Positions 1 to 5,960 of a stretch of DNA of 5,960 nt are shown here, piece by piece; within the stretch, counting starts at the first letter, position 1, and each line of letters begins with the position of its first letter. The notes beneath the pieces were generated by a model that saw nothing but the letters and a program-made list of their open reading frames with translations, was not told where the DNA came from and searched no databases. The DNA is taken from contig JAFRLD010000231.1 in the NCBI GenBank assembly GCA_017431395.1, positions 1 through 5,960 on the forward strand, written 5' to 3'. This DNA comes from Bacillota bacterium. GTDB lineage: Bacteria; Bacillota; Clostridia; Peptostreptococcales; Anaerovoracaceae. The position numbers and the translations under genes are program-made.

Positions 1-45
1 AGGGAGAGTGCGTTTACAGGCGCAGATGACATGCCTGTTTGGTAA
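1..45 (+). CDS. possible 3' end of an upstream gene (partial)
   Basis: From base 1 the first frame reads 14 codons, ending in ...DDMPVW, and stops at TAA 43-45. It ends shortly before the promoter of the next gene, as a preceding gene's C-terminus would. The second frame is also open, to a TAG at 89-91, but it would run through the promoter, so I prefer the first. The piece is too short to identify a family or to prove it is coding. A weak 6-bp inverted repeat (16-21 with 33-38) lies inside it and is not a convincing terminator. Confidence 0.2.
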   Translation, partial: RESAFTGADDMPVW

Positions 46-58
46 GAATCATTCAGGG

Positions 59-87
59 TGGATATCCTGCAGATCATCGTATATAAT
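59..87 (+). promoter_or_regulatory. sigma-A-type promoter for the DUF6506 gene
   Basis: A perfect -10 hexamer TATAAT lies at 82-87. A 17-base spacer separates it from TGGATA at 59-64, which matches 4 of 6 bases of the TTGACA consensus. Transcription would start near 94, giving a leader of about 45 bases before ATG 139. The palindrome GGATATCC (60-67) overlaps the -35 box and could be an operator half, but it is short and may be chance. Confidence 0.6.
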
Positions 88-138
88 ATAGATAGATGAA
101 ACAAGTATTCAATAGGCAGCTGAGACAGGAGAGACGAC

Positions 139-438
139 ATGTTGACTTGTGCATTTATCTATATTGCCCCGGGGCTTGACCCCCTCAAACAGAATGCGGT
201 CATACCATCGGAGGATGTGCCAATGTATGTGGTCGGCTGCAGTAGTTATGACCAGGCAGAGACCGTAGCGGCGGCTCTCGCGAGGAAGGGATGCCAGTGT
301 ATCGACCTTTGTCCGGGTTTCGGTGTGGAAGGTGTTGCCAGGATTAAACGGGCAGCAGGACCGGACGTCAAGGTCGGCGTGGTCAGATACGATACCGTCC
401 CCGCATTCGGAAACAGGTCTGGGGATGAGATGTTTTGA
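139..438 (+). CDS. DUF6506 family small protein
   Basis: This 99-aa protein starts at ATG 139, six bases after an AGGAGA ribosome binding site (127-132). I recognise the DUF6506 pattern: an N-terminal beta strand ending in FIYIAPGLDP (about residues 6-15), a second strand with VVG around residue 32, a helix, then IDLCPGFGVEGVARI (about 55-69) and a closing strand VGVVRYD. The family is small, cytosolic and of unknown function. There is no signal peptide or membrane segment. The last ~13 residues after VRYD look like an unconserved tail. The gene is apparently monocistronic, with its own promoter upstream and an intrinsic terminator 45 bases downstream. It is followed by a glycyl-radical enzyme operon on the same strand, so a metabolic link is possible but unproven. 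The family assignment is from memory of the motif. Confidence 0.75.
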   Translation: MLTCAFIYIAPGLDPLKQNAVIPSEDVPMYVVGCSSYDQAETVAAALARKGCQCIDLCPGFGVEGVARIKRAAGPDVKVGVVRYDTVPAFGNRSGDEMF

Positions 439-473
439 TCGCCACGCCGCACAAATATCTTGTACCCAATAAC

Positions 474-503
474 TTTTCAGAACAAAGCGACACCTGTTAT
501 GGT
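474..503 (+). promoter_or_regulatory. weak candidate extended -10 promoter inside the terminator hairpin
   Basis: TG-T-TATGGT at 495-503 fits an extended -10 element (TGn plus four of six bases of TATAAT). TTTTCA at 474-479 matches four of six -35 bases with an 18-base spacer. Initiation would fall near 510, inside the hairpin, so the RNA would lack the left arm and escape termination. The match is weak and there is no experimental support. It is listed because the activase-enzyme operon needs some entry point and no better promoter is visible between 438 and 548. Confidence 0.25.
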
Positions 504-529
504 AAGATATCCATAGGGTGTCGTTTTTT
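484..529 (+). terminator. intrinsic terminator or leader attenuator
   Basis: The arms 488-494 (CGACACC) and 517-523 (GGTGTCG) pair perfectly. After a small asymmetric internal loop, 498-502 (TATGG) pairs with 511-515 (CCATA), leaving an 8-base loop. Six T's follow at 524-529, and the base of the stem extends by A-T pairs from AAA (484-486). This is a classic Rho-independent terminator 45 bases after the DUF6506 stop codon. It ends only five bases before the Shine-Dalgarno of the activase gene, so it also sits in the leader of the glycyl-radical operon. Any transcript reading from upstream must pass it. Confidence 0.8.
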
Positions 530-533
530 GTGC

Positions 534-539
534 AGGAGG
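534..539 (+). promoter_or_regulatory. ribosome binding site fixing a TTG start at 548
   Basis: AGGAGG (534-539) is a perfect Shine-Dalgarno, eight bases before TTG 548-550. An in-frame GTG at 518 lies upstream, but it falls inside the right arm of the terminator stem and has no comparable site in front of it. The protein from 548 begins MNNVGTIFNIQHFTIHDGPG, which is the normal N-terminus of the activase family. Confidence 0.75.
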
Positions 540-547
540 AAAGGGGC

Positions 548-1519
548 TTGAATAACGTAGGGACCATATTCAATATCCAGCATTTCACGATCCATGACGG
601 ACCCGGGATCCGAACGGAGCTGTTTCTTAAGGGCTGCCCGCTGCAGTGCAGATGGTGCAGCAATCCGGAAGGACTGACGCGAAGGATCCAGCCGGGGGTC
701 TATAGGAAGAAGTGCCTCGGCAAAAGGACTTGCGGCCTCTGTCTCAGCGCCTGCCCGCAGGGGGAGAAAGGGCCCCTGACCTTTTACAGGAACAAACTCA
801 TTAAGATCGACTATGAGAAATGTACCGGCTGCATGGCATGTGAAGAAAGCTGTCCCGCTGAGGCGATCAAGGCCTGGGGCAGACAGATCACGGTAGAAGA
901 AGCCATGGAGGAGATCCGCAGGGATAAGGGATATTATGACCGGTCCGGGGGCGGCGTCACCGTTTCCGGAGGGGATCCCCTCCTGCAGGCGGATTTCACG
1001 GAAGAACTTTTTCGCAGCTGCCGGGAGGAAGGGATCCATACCTGCTGCGAGTCCAGCCTTTGGGTAGGCTGGGAAGAGATCGAGAAGATGCTCCCGGTGA
1101 CCGACCTGTGGATCGCGGACATCAAGATGATGGATCCGGAGAAACACAGAGAATATACCGGCGGAAGCAATGCGAAGATCCTGGAGAACCTGAAGCGGCT
1201 GTCAGAGATCCCCGGCCTGCAGCTGATCCTGCGGATCCCGGTCATCCCCGGGGTAAACGACGACCAGGAGAATATGGACCGGACGGCGGACTTTATTCTG
1301 CAGGAAATGAAAGGGCGGGTGCAGACCCTGCAGCTGCTCAGTTTCATGCGGATGGGGGAAGAAAAATACACATCGCTTGGAATGCCGTACCAGATGAAGG
1401 ATGTGCGTTTTCGCAGAGACTATTTCCAGCGAAAGATCCGCAGGTTTGCGGATGAATTCAACCGCCGGGGGATCCACACCCTGGTGGGAACGAGAGAAAA
1501 GGAAGAGGAGAAATCATGA
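548..1519 (+). CDS. glycyl-radical enzyme activating protein (radical SAM)
   Basis: This 323-aa protein is a glycyl-radical activase. It uses S-adenosylmethionine and a [4Fe-4S] cluster to abstract a hydrogen from the target glycine of its partner enzyme. The FTIHDGPGIRT segment is followed by the radical-SAM cluster motif C-x3-C-x2-C at Cys30, Cys34 and Cys37. A ferredoxin-like insert carries two more cluster motifs: Cys56, 62, 65, 69 (C-x5-C-x2-C-x3-C) and Cys92, 95, 98, 102 (C-x2-C-x2-C-x3-C). This places it with the long, three-cluster activases rather than the short PflA type. The SAM-binding GGEP motif reads GGDP (Asp143). The later segments DIKMMD and RIPVIPGVND are typical. I start it at TTG 548; a GTG at 518 would add ten unlikely residues. 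Its stop overlaps the next start by ATGA, implying translational coupling, so its substrate is almost certainly Gly817 of the downstream enzyme. Confidence 0.93.
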   Translation: MNNVGTIFNIQHFTIHDGPGIRTELFLKGCPLQCRWCSNPEGLTRRIQPGVYRKKCLGKRTCGLCLSACPQGEKGPLTFYRNKLIKIDYEKCTGCMACEESCPAEAIKAWGRQITVEEAMEEIRRDKGYYDRSGGGVTVSGGDPLLQADFTEELFRSCREEGIHTCCESSLWVGWEEIEKMLPVTDLWIADIKMMDPEKHREYTGGSNAKILENLKRLSEIPGLQLILRIPVIPGVNDDQENMDRTADFILQEMKGRVQTLQLLSFMRMGEEKYTSLGMPYQMKDVRFRRDYFQRKIRRFADEFNRRGIHTLVGTREKEEEKS

Positions 1520-4041
1520 CGATCCATACGATGCATACAGCGGCCTGTGGCTGCGATGCGGTCGATCAGACCTATAGCCTTGGTTATGTGACAGGCCATG
1601 AAGATTGGTCACCCTACGAGAGGGTCAACCGGCTGCGCCAGGTTTTTCTGGACCGACCGTTCAATATCGATGTCGAGCGTTTTCGGAACGTGACCGCTTC
1701 GTATCGGGAGCACGAGAATGAACCGGCCGTGCTCCGCTGTGCGTACGGATTCGAAAAGATCCTGGAAAACGCGACACTTTACATCTACGAGGATGATCTG
1801 ATCCTGGGGGAGATCGCTGCTCCCGCCAAGGCTTCGCCCCAGTATCCGGAGTTTTCGGTAAACTGGATGCTCCACGAAGCTCTGTATGAGCCTTTCGAAG
1901 AACGGGAGCACGACCAGTTCTATTTCGCCAGCGAGGAAGACCGCCAGGAGTTCATCGATCTGTGCCAGTACTGGCAGGGCAGGGCCGTAGATGATTACGT
2001 CGATGCCCGGCTCGACGATGAGATGACGAAGGGCTCCCAGACCGGCAAGAAGATCTTTCAGACCAATCTCTATCACTATGGCGGCGTGGGCCATCTGGTC
2101 ATGAACTATGGGAAGGTCCTCCGGGCCGGCTACGATGGGATGATCGAAGAAGCAAAGGCTGGTCTCGCCCGCATTACCAAAAAAGACGCGGATTACGCGG
2201 AGAAGAGAGACTTTTACAGGGCGGTGATCATCTGCCACGAAGCGGCGAAGAACTACATCGAGCGCTATGCGGCGCTGGCGGAAGAAAAAAGCTTCGCAGA
2301 GAAAGATGAGAAGAGAAGGCAGGAGCTGGTACAGATGGCGGCCAACTGCCATCAGATCGCCGGAGGCCCGGCGAAGACCTTCTGGCAGGCCCTGCAGCTC
2401 TTTAATTTCGCGACGACTATGACCCAGATCGAATCCAACGGGCATTCCATCTCCTATGGGCGTATGGACCAGTGGCTGTATCCTTATTATGAGGCTGACA
2501 TGGAGGCGGGGACGATCTCGAAGGAGTTCGCCCAGGAACTGCTGGAAGTGACCTTCGTGAAGATGAATAACCCATGCAAGATCCGGGACGGCGGGACAGC
2601 GAAGGTCCGCCAGGGCAGAGGCTTTGGCGGGGAGTGCCTGACCATCGGAGGCGTCGATAAGGATGGGGGCGATGTGACCAACGATCTGACCATGATGATG
2701 CTGGATGCTTCGGTCCACACCAGAATGATGTGCCCGTGGCTGCTGGTCCGGATGCATGAGAATACGCCATATGAGCTAAAGGTCAAGACCGCGGAGTGCA
2801 TCCGCGCAGGATACGGACACCCGAAGATCTTCAACGATGCTCCCACCATCAAAGCCCAGATGCGAAAGGGGCAGACCCTGGAAGAGGCCAGAGACTATGC
2901 CGTCGTAGGATGTGTGGAACCGAACCTGCCCTATAGAGAATATGGCTGGCACGATGCCTCCTACATCAATACCGTGAAGTTCATGGAGATGGTATTGAAC
3001 GGAGGACGCTGTCTGGACTGCGGCCCCCACTGCCAGCGCTGGGAGAAGTGCGGCGCCATAGGTGAGCAGCTGGGACCGAATACCGGAAGCCTTGAGACTT
3101 ACCAGAGCTTCGATGAGGTGCTGGAGAGCGTCGATCAGCAGTTCGATTACTGGGCGGACCAGATGTGCGCCACCATGAATATCGTGGACCGGGCGCACCG
3201 GGAGCGTAAGCCGCTTCCCTACCTGTCCGCTTTCTTTGAAGGGTGCCTGGAGAAAGGCGTGGATGTGTCGGCCGGCGGAACCCTGTACAACGGCATCGGA
3301 CCCCAGGCGTCCGGGCTTGCCACCTGCGCGGACACTCTGGCTGTGATCAAACAGCTGGTCTTCGATGAGAAGAAATACACGGGTGCCCAGCTTTTGCAGG
3401 CCCTGAAGGACAACTGGAAAGGCCATGAGGTGCTGTATGCCCTGGTCAACAGCTCTAAGGTCCACCATTACGGCAACGACGATGACTATGCGGATGAGCT
3501 CTTCAGGTTCATGTTTGAATGCTACTGCAGGAACCTGACCGGCCGGCCGACGATCCGGGGCGGCGAGTTCACCCCGGGCGTCTATTCCGTCAGCGCCAAT
3601 GTCGGCATGGGTCTGAATACCAACGCTTCCCTGGACGGCCGCAAGGCGGGAGAGGCCATCTCGGACAACATGGGACCGGTCCACACGGATATGGGATCCC
3701 ACGATGTGAAGGGACCGATCGCCATCGCCCATTCCATCGCCAAGGTGGACCACAGCCTGGCGACCAACGGGACCCTGCTGAACCTGAAGTTCCCTCAGGA
3801 GGCGGTGAAGGGCGTCGAAGGCCGGGATAACCTGATCAGCTACATCGACGAGTATCTGGCCGGAGGTCCGATGCATGTGCAATTCAACATCATGAGCTCC
3901 GAGACTATGAAGGCGGCACAGAAGAAACCGGAGGAGTACAAGGATATGCTGGTCCGGGTGGCGGGCTACAGCGCCTACTTCGTCGAGCTAGGCAAGGCTC
4001 TGCAAAAAGACCTGATCCAGCGGACCGACCTGTCGTTCTAA
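1516..4041 (+). CDS. glycyl-radical enzyme, glycerol dehydratase/PFL2-like, substrate unknown
   Basis: This 841-aa cytosolic enzyme has the PFL-like barrel domain (roughly residues 20-700) and a C-terminal glycine-radical domain with RVAGYSAYF. The radical residue is Gly817, 24 residues from the end. The thiyl cysteine and its acid partner are Cys466 and Glu468 in GCVEP, the signature of dehydratases, C-N and C-S lyases and some arylacetate decarboxylases. It rules out pyruvate formate-lyase, which has adjacent cysteines. From memory, glycerol dehydratase uses H164, H281, S282, C433, E435 and D447. Here His193, His310, Ser311, Cys466, Glu468 and Asp480 (in GWHD) fall at nearly the same spacings, so a diol dehydratase-like eliminase is my best inference. 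A cysteine cluster (C499, C502, C506, C512) follows the active-site loop. The start at ATG 1516 has AGAGGAG (1504-1510) before it. Choline lyase, isethionate lyase or a decarboxylase are not excluded. Confidence 0.92.
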   Translation: MTIHTMHTAACGCDAVDQTYSLGYVTGHEDWSPYERVNRLRQVFLDRPFNIDVERFRNVTASYREHENEPAVLRCAYGFEKILENATLYIYEDDLILGEIAAPAKASPQYPEFSVNWMLHEALYEPFEEREHDQFYFASEEDRQEFIDLCQYWQGRAVDDYVDARLDDEMTKGSQTGKKIFQTNLYHYGGVGHLVMNYGKVLRAGYDGMIEEAKAGLARITKKDADYAEKRDFYRAVIICHEAAKNYIERYAALAEEKSFAEKDEKRRQELVQMAANCHQIAGGPAKTFWQALQLFNFATTMTQIESNGHSISYGRMDQWLYPYYEADMEAGTISKEFAQELLEVTFVKMNNPCKIRDGGTAKVRQGRGFGGECLTIGGVDKDGGDVTNDLTMMMLDASVHTRMMCPWLLVRMHENTPYELKVKTAECIRAGYGHPKIFNDAPTIKAQMRKGQTLEEARDYAVVGCVEPNLPYREYGWHDASYINTVKFMEMVLNGGRCLDCGPHCQRWEKCGAIGEQLGPNTGSLETYQSFDEVLESVDQQFDYWADQMCATMNIVDRAHRERKPLPYLSAFFEGCLEKGVDVSAGGTLYNGIGPQASGLATCADTLAVIKQLVFDEKKYTGAQLLQALKDNWKGHEVLYALVNSSKVHHYGNDDDYADELFRFMFECYCRNLTGRPTIRGGEFTPGVYSVSANVGMGLNTNASLDGRKAGEAISDNMGPVHTDMGSHDVKGPIAIAHSIAKVDHSLATNGTLLNLKFPQEAVKGVEGRDNLISYIDEYLAGGPMHVQFNIMSSETMKAAQKKPEEYKDMLVRVAGYSAYFVELGKALQKDLIQRTDLSF

Positions 4042-4081
4042 AGGGCCGGGGAAGAGGACGGCCTCGGAGAGGGGGACGAAA

Positions 4082-4930
4082 ATGATGAAACACAGAAAAA
4101 GGATCACGCTTACGCTGTTTTGCATCGGGATCGCCATAACGCTTTTCGCGGCAGCGGGCTGCGGGAAGGAGGATCCGGGGGAGACGTCCGGACCGGAGAC
4201 GGGCACTTATGAGATCCAGATCACCGGGGATGAGGATAATGAGTCAGCAGCTGAGCTTCTGGCACGGATGAATCAGTACCGCATTGAGCAGGGCATGGAC
4301 GCGCTGGAATGGAACGATGAGCCGGCAGAGATGCTGCAGGTGCGGGCGGCGGAGCTTGCCCTGAACTTCTCAGAAAACCGTCTGGATGGGACGCCGGGAG
4401 AGGAGATGCTCCGGGGAAGCGGCGAGGACATGGAGGAAATTGCCGGCCGGTTCCTGAAGGAGGATGGATTCCTGAAACTGCTGCAGGATCCGGAGAACAC
4501 ATCCTTCTGCGCGGGCGTGTTCCGGTCCTACAGTGGGCCGTACTATGTGGCTGCCGGGGTCTATGCAAAGGCTGGTTCGAAGGAGGTTCCATCTCCCGTG
4601 AGCAAGGAGCGCACGTTCAAGCTTATAGCCTCGGACGATGCGCTGAACTGCCATGGCGAGCTGCTCGATCAGGAAATGGAGCCGGAGGATCCGAAGGAAC
4701 TCTATAAGGGAGAGGGATATTATTACTGTATCTTTAATGAGAACGCTTCGGACGAGAACAATGTGGAGGAGCTGGTAGGCATGTACGCCGAATCCAGCGA
4801 TCCGGAGGTGGTCACCATCGATGCTTACGGTGATGTGACGGCTCAAAACACAGGGACGGCGACGCTGACCGTGCGCCCGGCTAAGGAGTCTGCGATCGAG
4901 TTCGTACAGGAAGTGGAGGTTAAGCAGTAA
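4082..4930 (+). CDS. lipoprotein with degenerate CAP/SCP-like and BIG2 Ig-like domains
   Basis: This 282-aa protein has a basic N-terminus (KHRKR), a hydrophobic stretch of about 17 residues and a lipobox AAGC, so Cys27 is probably lipidated and the protein is anchored outside the membrane. Residues about 55-163 follow the CAP/SCP pattern: LLARMNQYRIEQGMDALEWN, then VRAAEL, then FSENRLDGT where the family usually has FSHTRPDG. The metal-type histidine is thus replaced (Glu98 region), and the second histidine region (DGFLKLL) also lacks one. A non-enzymatic binding or scaffold role is more likely than catalysis. Residues about 205-281 resemble a bacterial Ig-like BIG2 domain, with SSDPEVVTIDAYGDVTA and GTATLTV. 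A purine-rich ribosome binding site (4067-4076) precedes ATG 4082; ATG 4085 is an alternative start. The gene lies 40 bases after the enzyme with no terminator between. The ligand is unknown. Confidence 0.8.
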   Translation: MMKHRKRITLTLFCIGIAITLFAAAGCGKEDPGETSGPETGTYEIQITGDEDNESAAELLARMNQYRIEQGMDALEWNDEPAEMLQVRAAELALNFSENRLDGTPGEEMLRGSGEDMEEIAGRFLKEDGFLKLLQDPENTSFCAGVFRSYSGPYYVAAGVYAKAGSKEVPSPVSKERTFKLIASDDALNCHGELLDQEMEPEDPKELYKGEGYYYCIFNENASDENNVEELVGMYAESSDPEVVTIDAYGDVTAQNTGTATLTVRPAKESAIEFVQEVEVKQ

Positions 4931-4940
4931 GAGAAGACCG

Positions 4941-5423
4941 ATGAAAACCATAAACGTTGTAGCAGCAATCATCATACAGGATCACAGGACGTTCGCCACC
5001 CAGCGGGGATACGGTGCGTATAAGGATCGCTGGGAATTTCCCGGTGGCAAGATCGAACCGGGGGAGAGCCCGCAGGAGGCCCTTGCCCGTGAGATCCGGG
5101 AGGAACTTAATGTGCAGGTCGAGGTAGGAGAGAAACTTTGCACGGTCGAATACGACTACCCGGAGTTCCATTTAAGCATGCAGTGCTTCCTGTGCAGTAT
5201 CACTTCCGGGGAACCGGTGCTTCTCGAGCACGAGGCGGCTAGGTGGCTGGAGCAGGATGCATTGTGGACCGTCGACTGGCTGCCGGCGGACGTGGAAGTA
5301 GTAGAGGAGATCGTCCGGAGGAGACAGAATGAATTATATCGTAATGGACCTGGAATGGAACCAGTCTTCAACAAGGTACAGAGCAGAGAGAAACGGGATC
5401 CTTCTGACCGGCGAGATCATTGA
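4941..5423 (+). CDS. Nudix hydrolase, MutT/NudG-like
   Basis: This 160-aa cytosolic protein has WEFPGGKIEPGE and a full Nudix box, G-x5-E-x7-RE-I-x-EE: Gly36, Glu42, Arg50, Glu51, Glu54 and Glu55. The usual glycine near the end of the box is Asn57, a tolerated change. The WEFPGGK signature and the short N-terminus point to the MutT (8-oxo-dGTP) or NudG (CTP/oxidised dCTP) group, which clean the nucleotide pool by releasing pyrophosphate. Such enzymes are usually about 130-135 residues. Here about 31 extra residues at the C-terminus are encoded in the overlap with the next gene and are rich in Arg, Asp and Lys without a visible motif. The start lies 10 bases after the lipoprotein stop with only a weak AGAGAAG site, so translation may be coupled to the gene before. 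The exact substrate cannot be told from sequence. Confidence 0.9.
   Translation: MKTINVVAAIIIQDHRTFATQRGYGAYKDRWEFPGGKIEPGESPQEALAREIREELNVQVEVGEKLCTVEYDYPEFHLSMQCFLCSITSGEPVLLEHEAARWLEQDALWTVDWLPADVEVVEEIVRRRQNELYRNGPGMEPVFNKVQSREKRDPSDRRDH
5317..5323 (+). promoter_or_regulatory. ribosome binding site for the exonuclease, inside the Nudix gene
   Basis: GGAGGAG lies five bases before ATG 5329. It is embedded in the Nudix reading frame (codons for VRRRQ). Its strength supports ATG 5329 as the genuine start despite the 95-base overlap, as does the protein beginning at once with the family's first strand. Confidence 0.75.
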
Positions 5424-5892
5424 GATCGGCGCCGTTCGGGTGGATGAAAACATGGAGATCCTGGAGCAATACTGCGAGATCGTGAAACCGGAGTGCTATC
5501 AGAAGATGAATCGGAACGTCACAGAACTGACGGATATCACGAACGAAATGATCGCAGAGGGAAGACCGTTCAAGGAGGTCATCGCGGAGTTTCTGGCCTG
5601 GTGCGGGGAGGATCCTTTCCTGACCTGGAGCGAGAACGACATCATTATGATCGAGGACAACATGCTTTTTCACGGGATTGAGATCGATGGGCTTCCGAAG
5701 TGCTACGATATGCAGCTGCTGTTTGATGATCAGATCACCCAGGAGGACCGTTCGTTCGCTCTGTCTTATGCGATGTGGAAGTTCGACATCAAGCCGCAGC
5801 GCAGCCACGATGCGTTGAACGATGCGATCAATACGGTGGAAGTGCTGAAGCGGCTGGATCTCAGCGAAGGATTCGAGGACTACGAAATATGA
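5329..5892 (+). CDS. DEDDh-family 3'-5' exonuclease
   Basis: This 187-aa protein is an RNase T/DEDDh-type exonuclease that would remove nucleotides from the 3' end of DNA or RNA with two metal ions. Motif ExoI is VMDLEWNQ with Asp7 and Glu9. ExoII is probably LTWSENDI with Asp104. ExoIII is RSHDALNDAINT with His160 and Asp165. All four acids and the histidine are therefore present and the enzyme should be active. The protein is a single domain of normal length, with no polymerase or helicase attached, and resembles stand-alone KapD/ERI1-like exonucleases I associate with Clostridia. The natural substrate is not known from sequence. It overlaps the Nudix gene by 95 bases in another frame, which suggests co-expression. 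No terminator is visible in the 68 bases after its stop. Confidence 0.88.
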   Translation: MNYIVMDLEWNQSSTRYRAERNGILLTGEIIEIGAVRVDENMEILEQYCEIVKPECYQKMNRNVTELTDITNEMIAEGRPFKEVIAEFLAWCGEDPFLTWSENDIIMIEDNMLFHGIEIDGLPKCYDMQLLFDDQITQEDRSFALSYAMWKFDIKPQRSHDALNDAINTVEVLKRLDLSEGFEDYEI

Positions 5893-5960
5893 ATCCTGCG
5901 ATCTGTTATTGAGTTTTATTTTCCGGCGGTCTTCTGGAAGCGTTGGTTGCGGCGTCATCC

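Noticed and set aside
16..38. Inverted repeat ACAGGC/GCCTGT near the left edge as a terminator
   Set aside because: Six pairs, an 11-base loop and only three T's after it; too weak, and it overlaps a possible coding end.
518..547. GTG 518 as the activase start
   Set aside because: It lies within the terminator stem, lacks a proper Shine-Dalgarno and adds residues not typical of the family; TTG 548 has an ideal site.
1609..2757. Long open frame on the minus strand inside the glycyl-radical enzyme gene
   Set aside because: It is a shadow of the strongly supported + strand gene. The protein has no recognisable motif and no ribosome binding site was evident.
4042..4064. GC-rich inverted repeat (4044-4048 with 4059-4063) between the enzyme and lipoprotein genes
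   Set aside because: The stem is only five to six pairs with a 10-base loop and no T tract follows, so it is not a supportable terminator.
5919..5939. Possible hairpin TTCCGG/CTGGAA after the exonuclease gene
   Set aside because: The stem is short with a G-T pair, and no T run follows on either strand in the right orientation.

Overview
The window looks like part of the chromosome of an anaerobic Gram-positive bacterium of the class Clostridia, possibly Lachnospiraceae-like. This is inferred from a glycyl-radical enzyme (usable only in anaerobic metabolism), strong AGGAGG-type ribosome binding sites, a lipoprotein with a bacterial Ig-like domain, and a YIV-x-DLEWNQ-type exonuclease of a kind I associate with Clostridia. 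The DNA is moderately GC-rich by eye (not counted). All supported genes are on the + strand. I see no RNA genes, insertion sequences, CRISPR arrays or attachment sites.

Left part (1-530): the first ~45 bases may hold the 3' end of an upstream gene. A good sigma-A-like promoter (59-87) precedes a small DUF6506-type protein (139-438). A clear intrinsic terminator follows (484-529). It sits immediately before the ribosome binding site of the next gene, so it either ends the DUF6506 transcript or acts as an attenuator of the downstream operon. A weak extended -10 promoter lies inside the hairpin.

Centre (548-4041): a glycyl-radical enzyme activase, probably starting at TTG 548 with a textbook Shine-Dalgarno, overlaps by ATGA with an 841-aa glycyl-radical enzyme. 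The activase is a radical-SAM protein with a two-cluster ferredoxin insert. It would place a radical on Gly817 of the enzyme, which has a GCVEP thiyl/Glu motif (Cys466, Glu468). The spacing of His193, His310-Ser311 and Asp480 resembles the glycerol dehydratase active site, so a dehydratase or other eliminase is the best guess. The substrate cannot be named from sequence alone. No microcompartment shell genes, small subunit or transporter lie in the window.

Right part (4082-5892): after a 40-base gap comes a lipoprotein with a CAP/SCP-like domain that has lost the expected histidines, plus a C-terminal BIG2-type Ig fold. Then, 10 bases later, comes a MutT/NudG-like Nudix hydrolase, whose 3' end overlaps a DEDDh 3'-5' exonuclease by 95 bases. 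The last two are nucleotide and nucleic-acid housekeeping functions with no evident link to the glycyl-radical enzyme, although the tight spacing allows read-through. The final 68 bases (5893-5960) hold nothing I can support.
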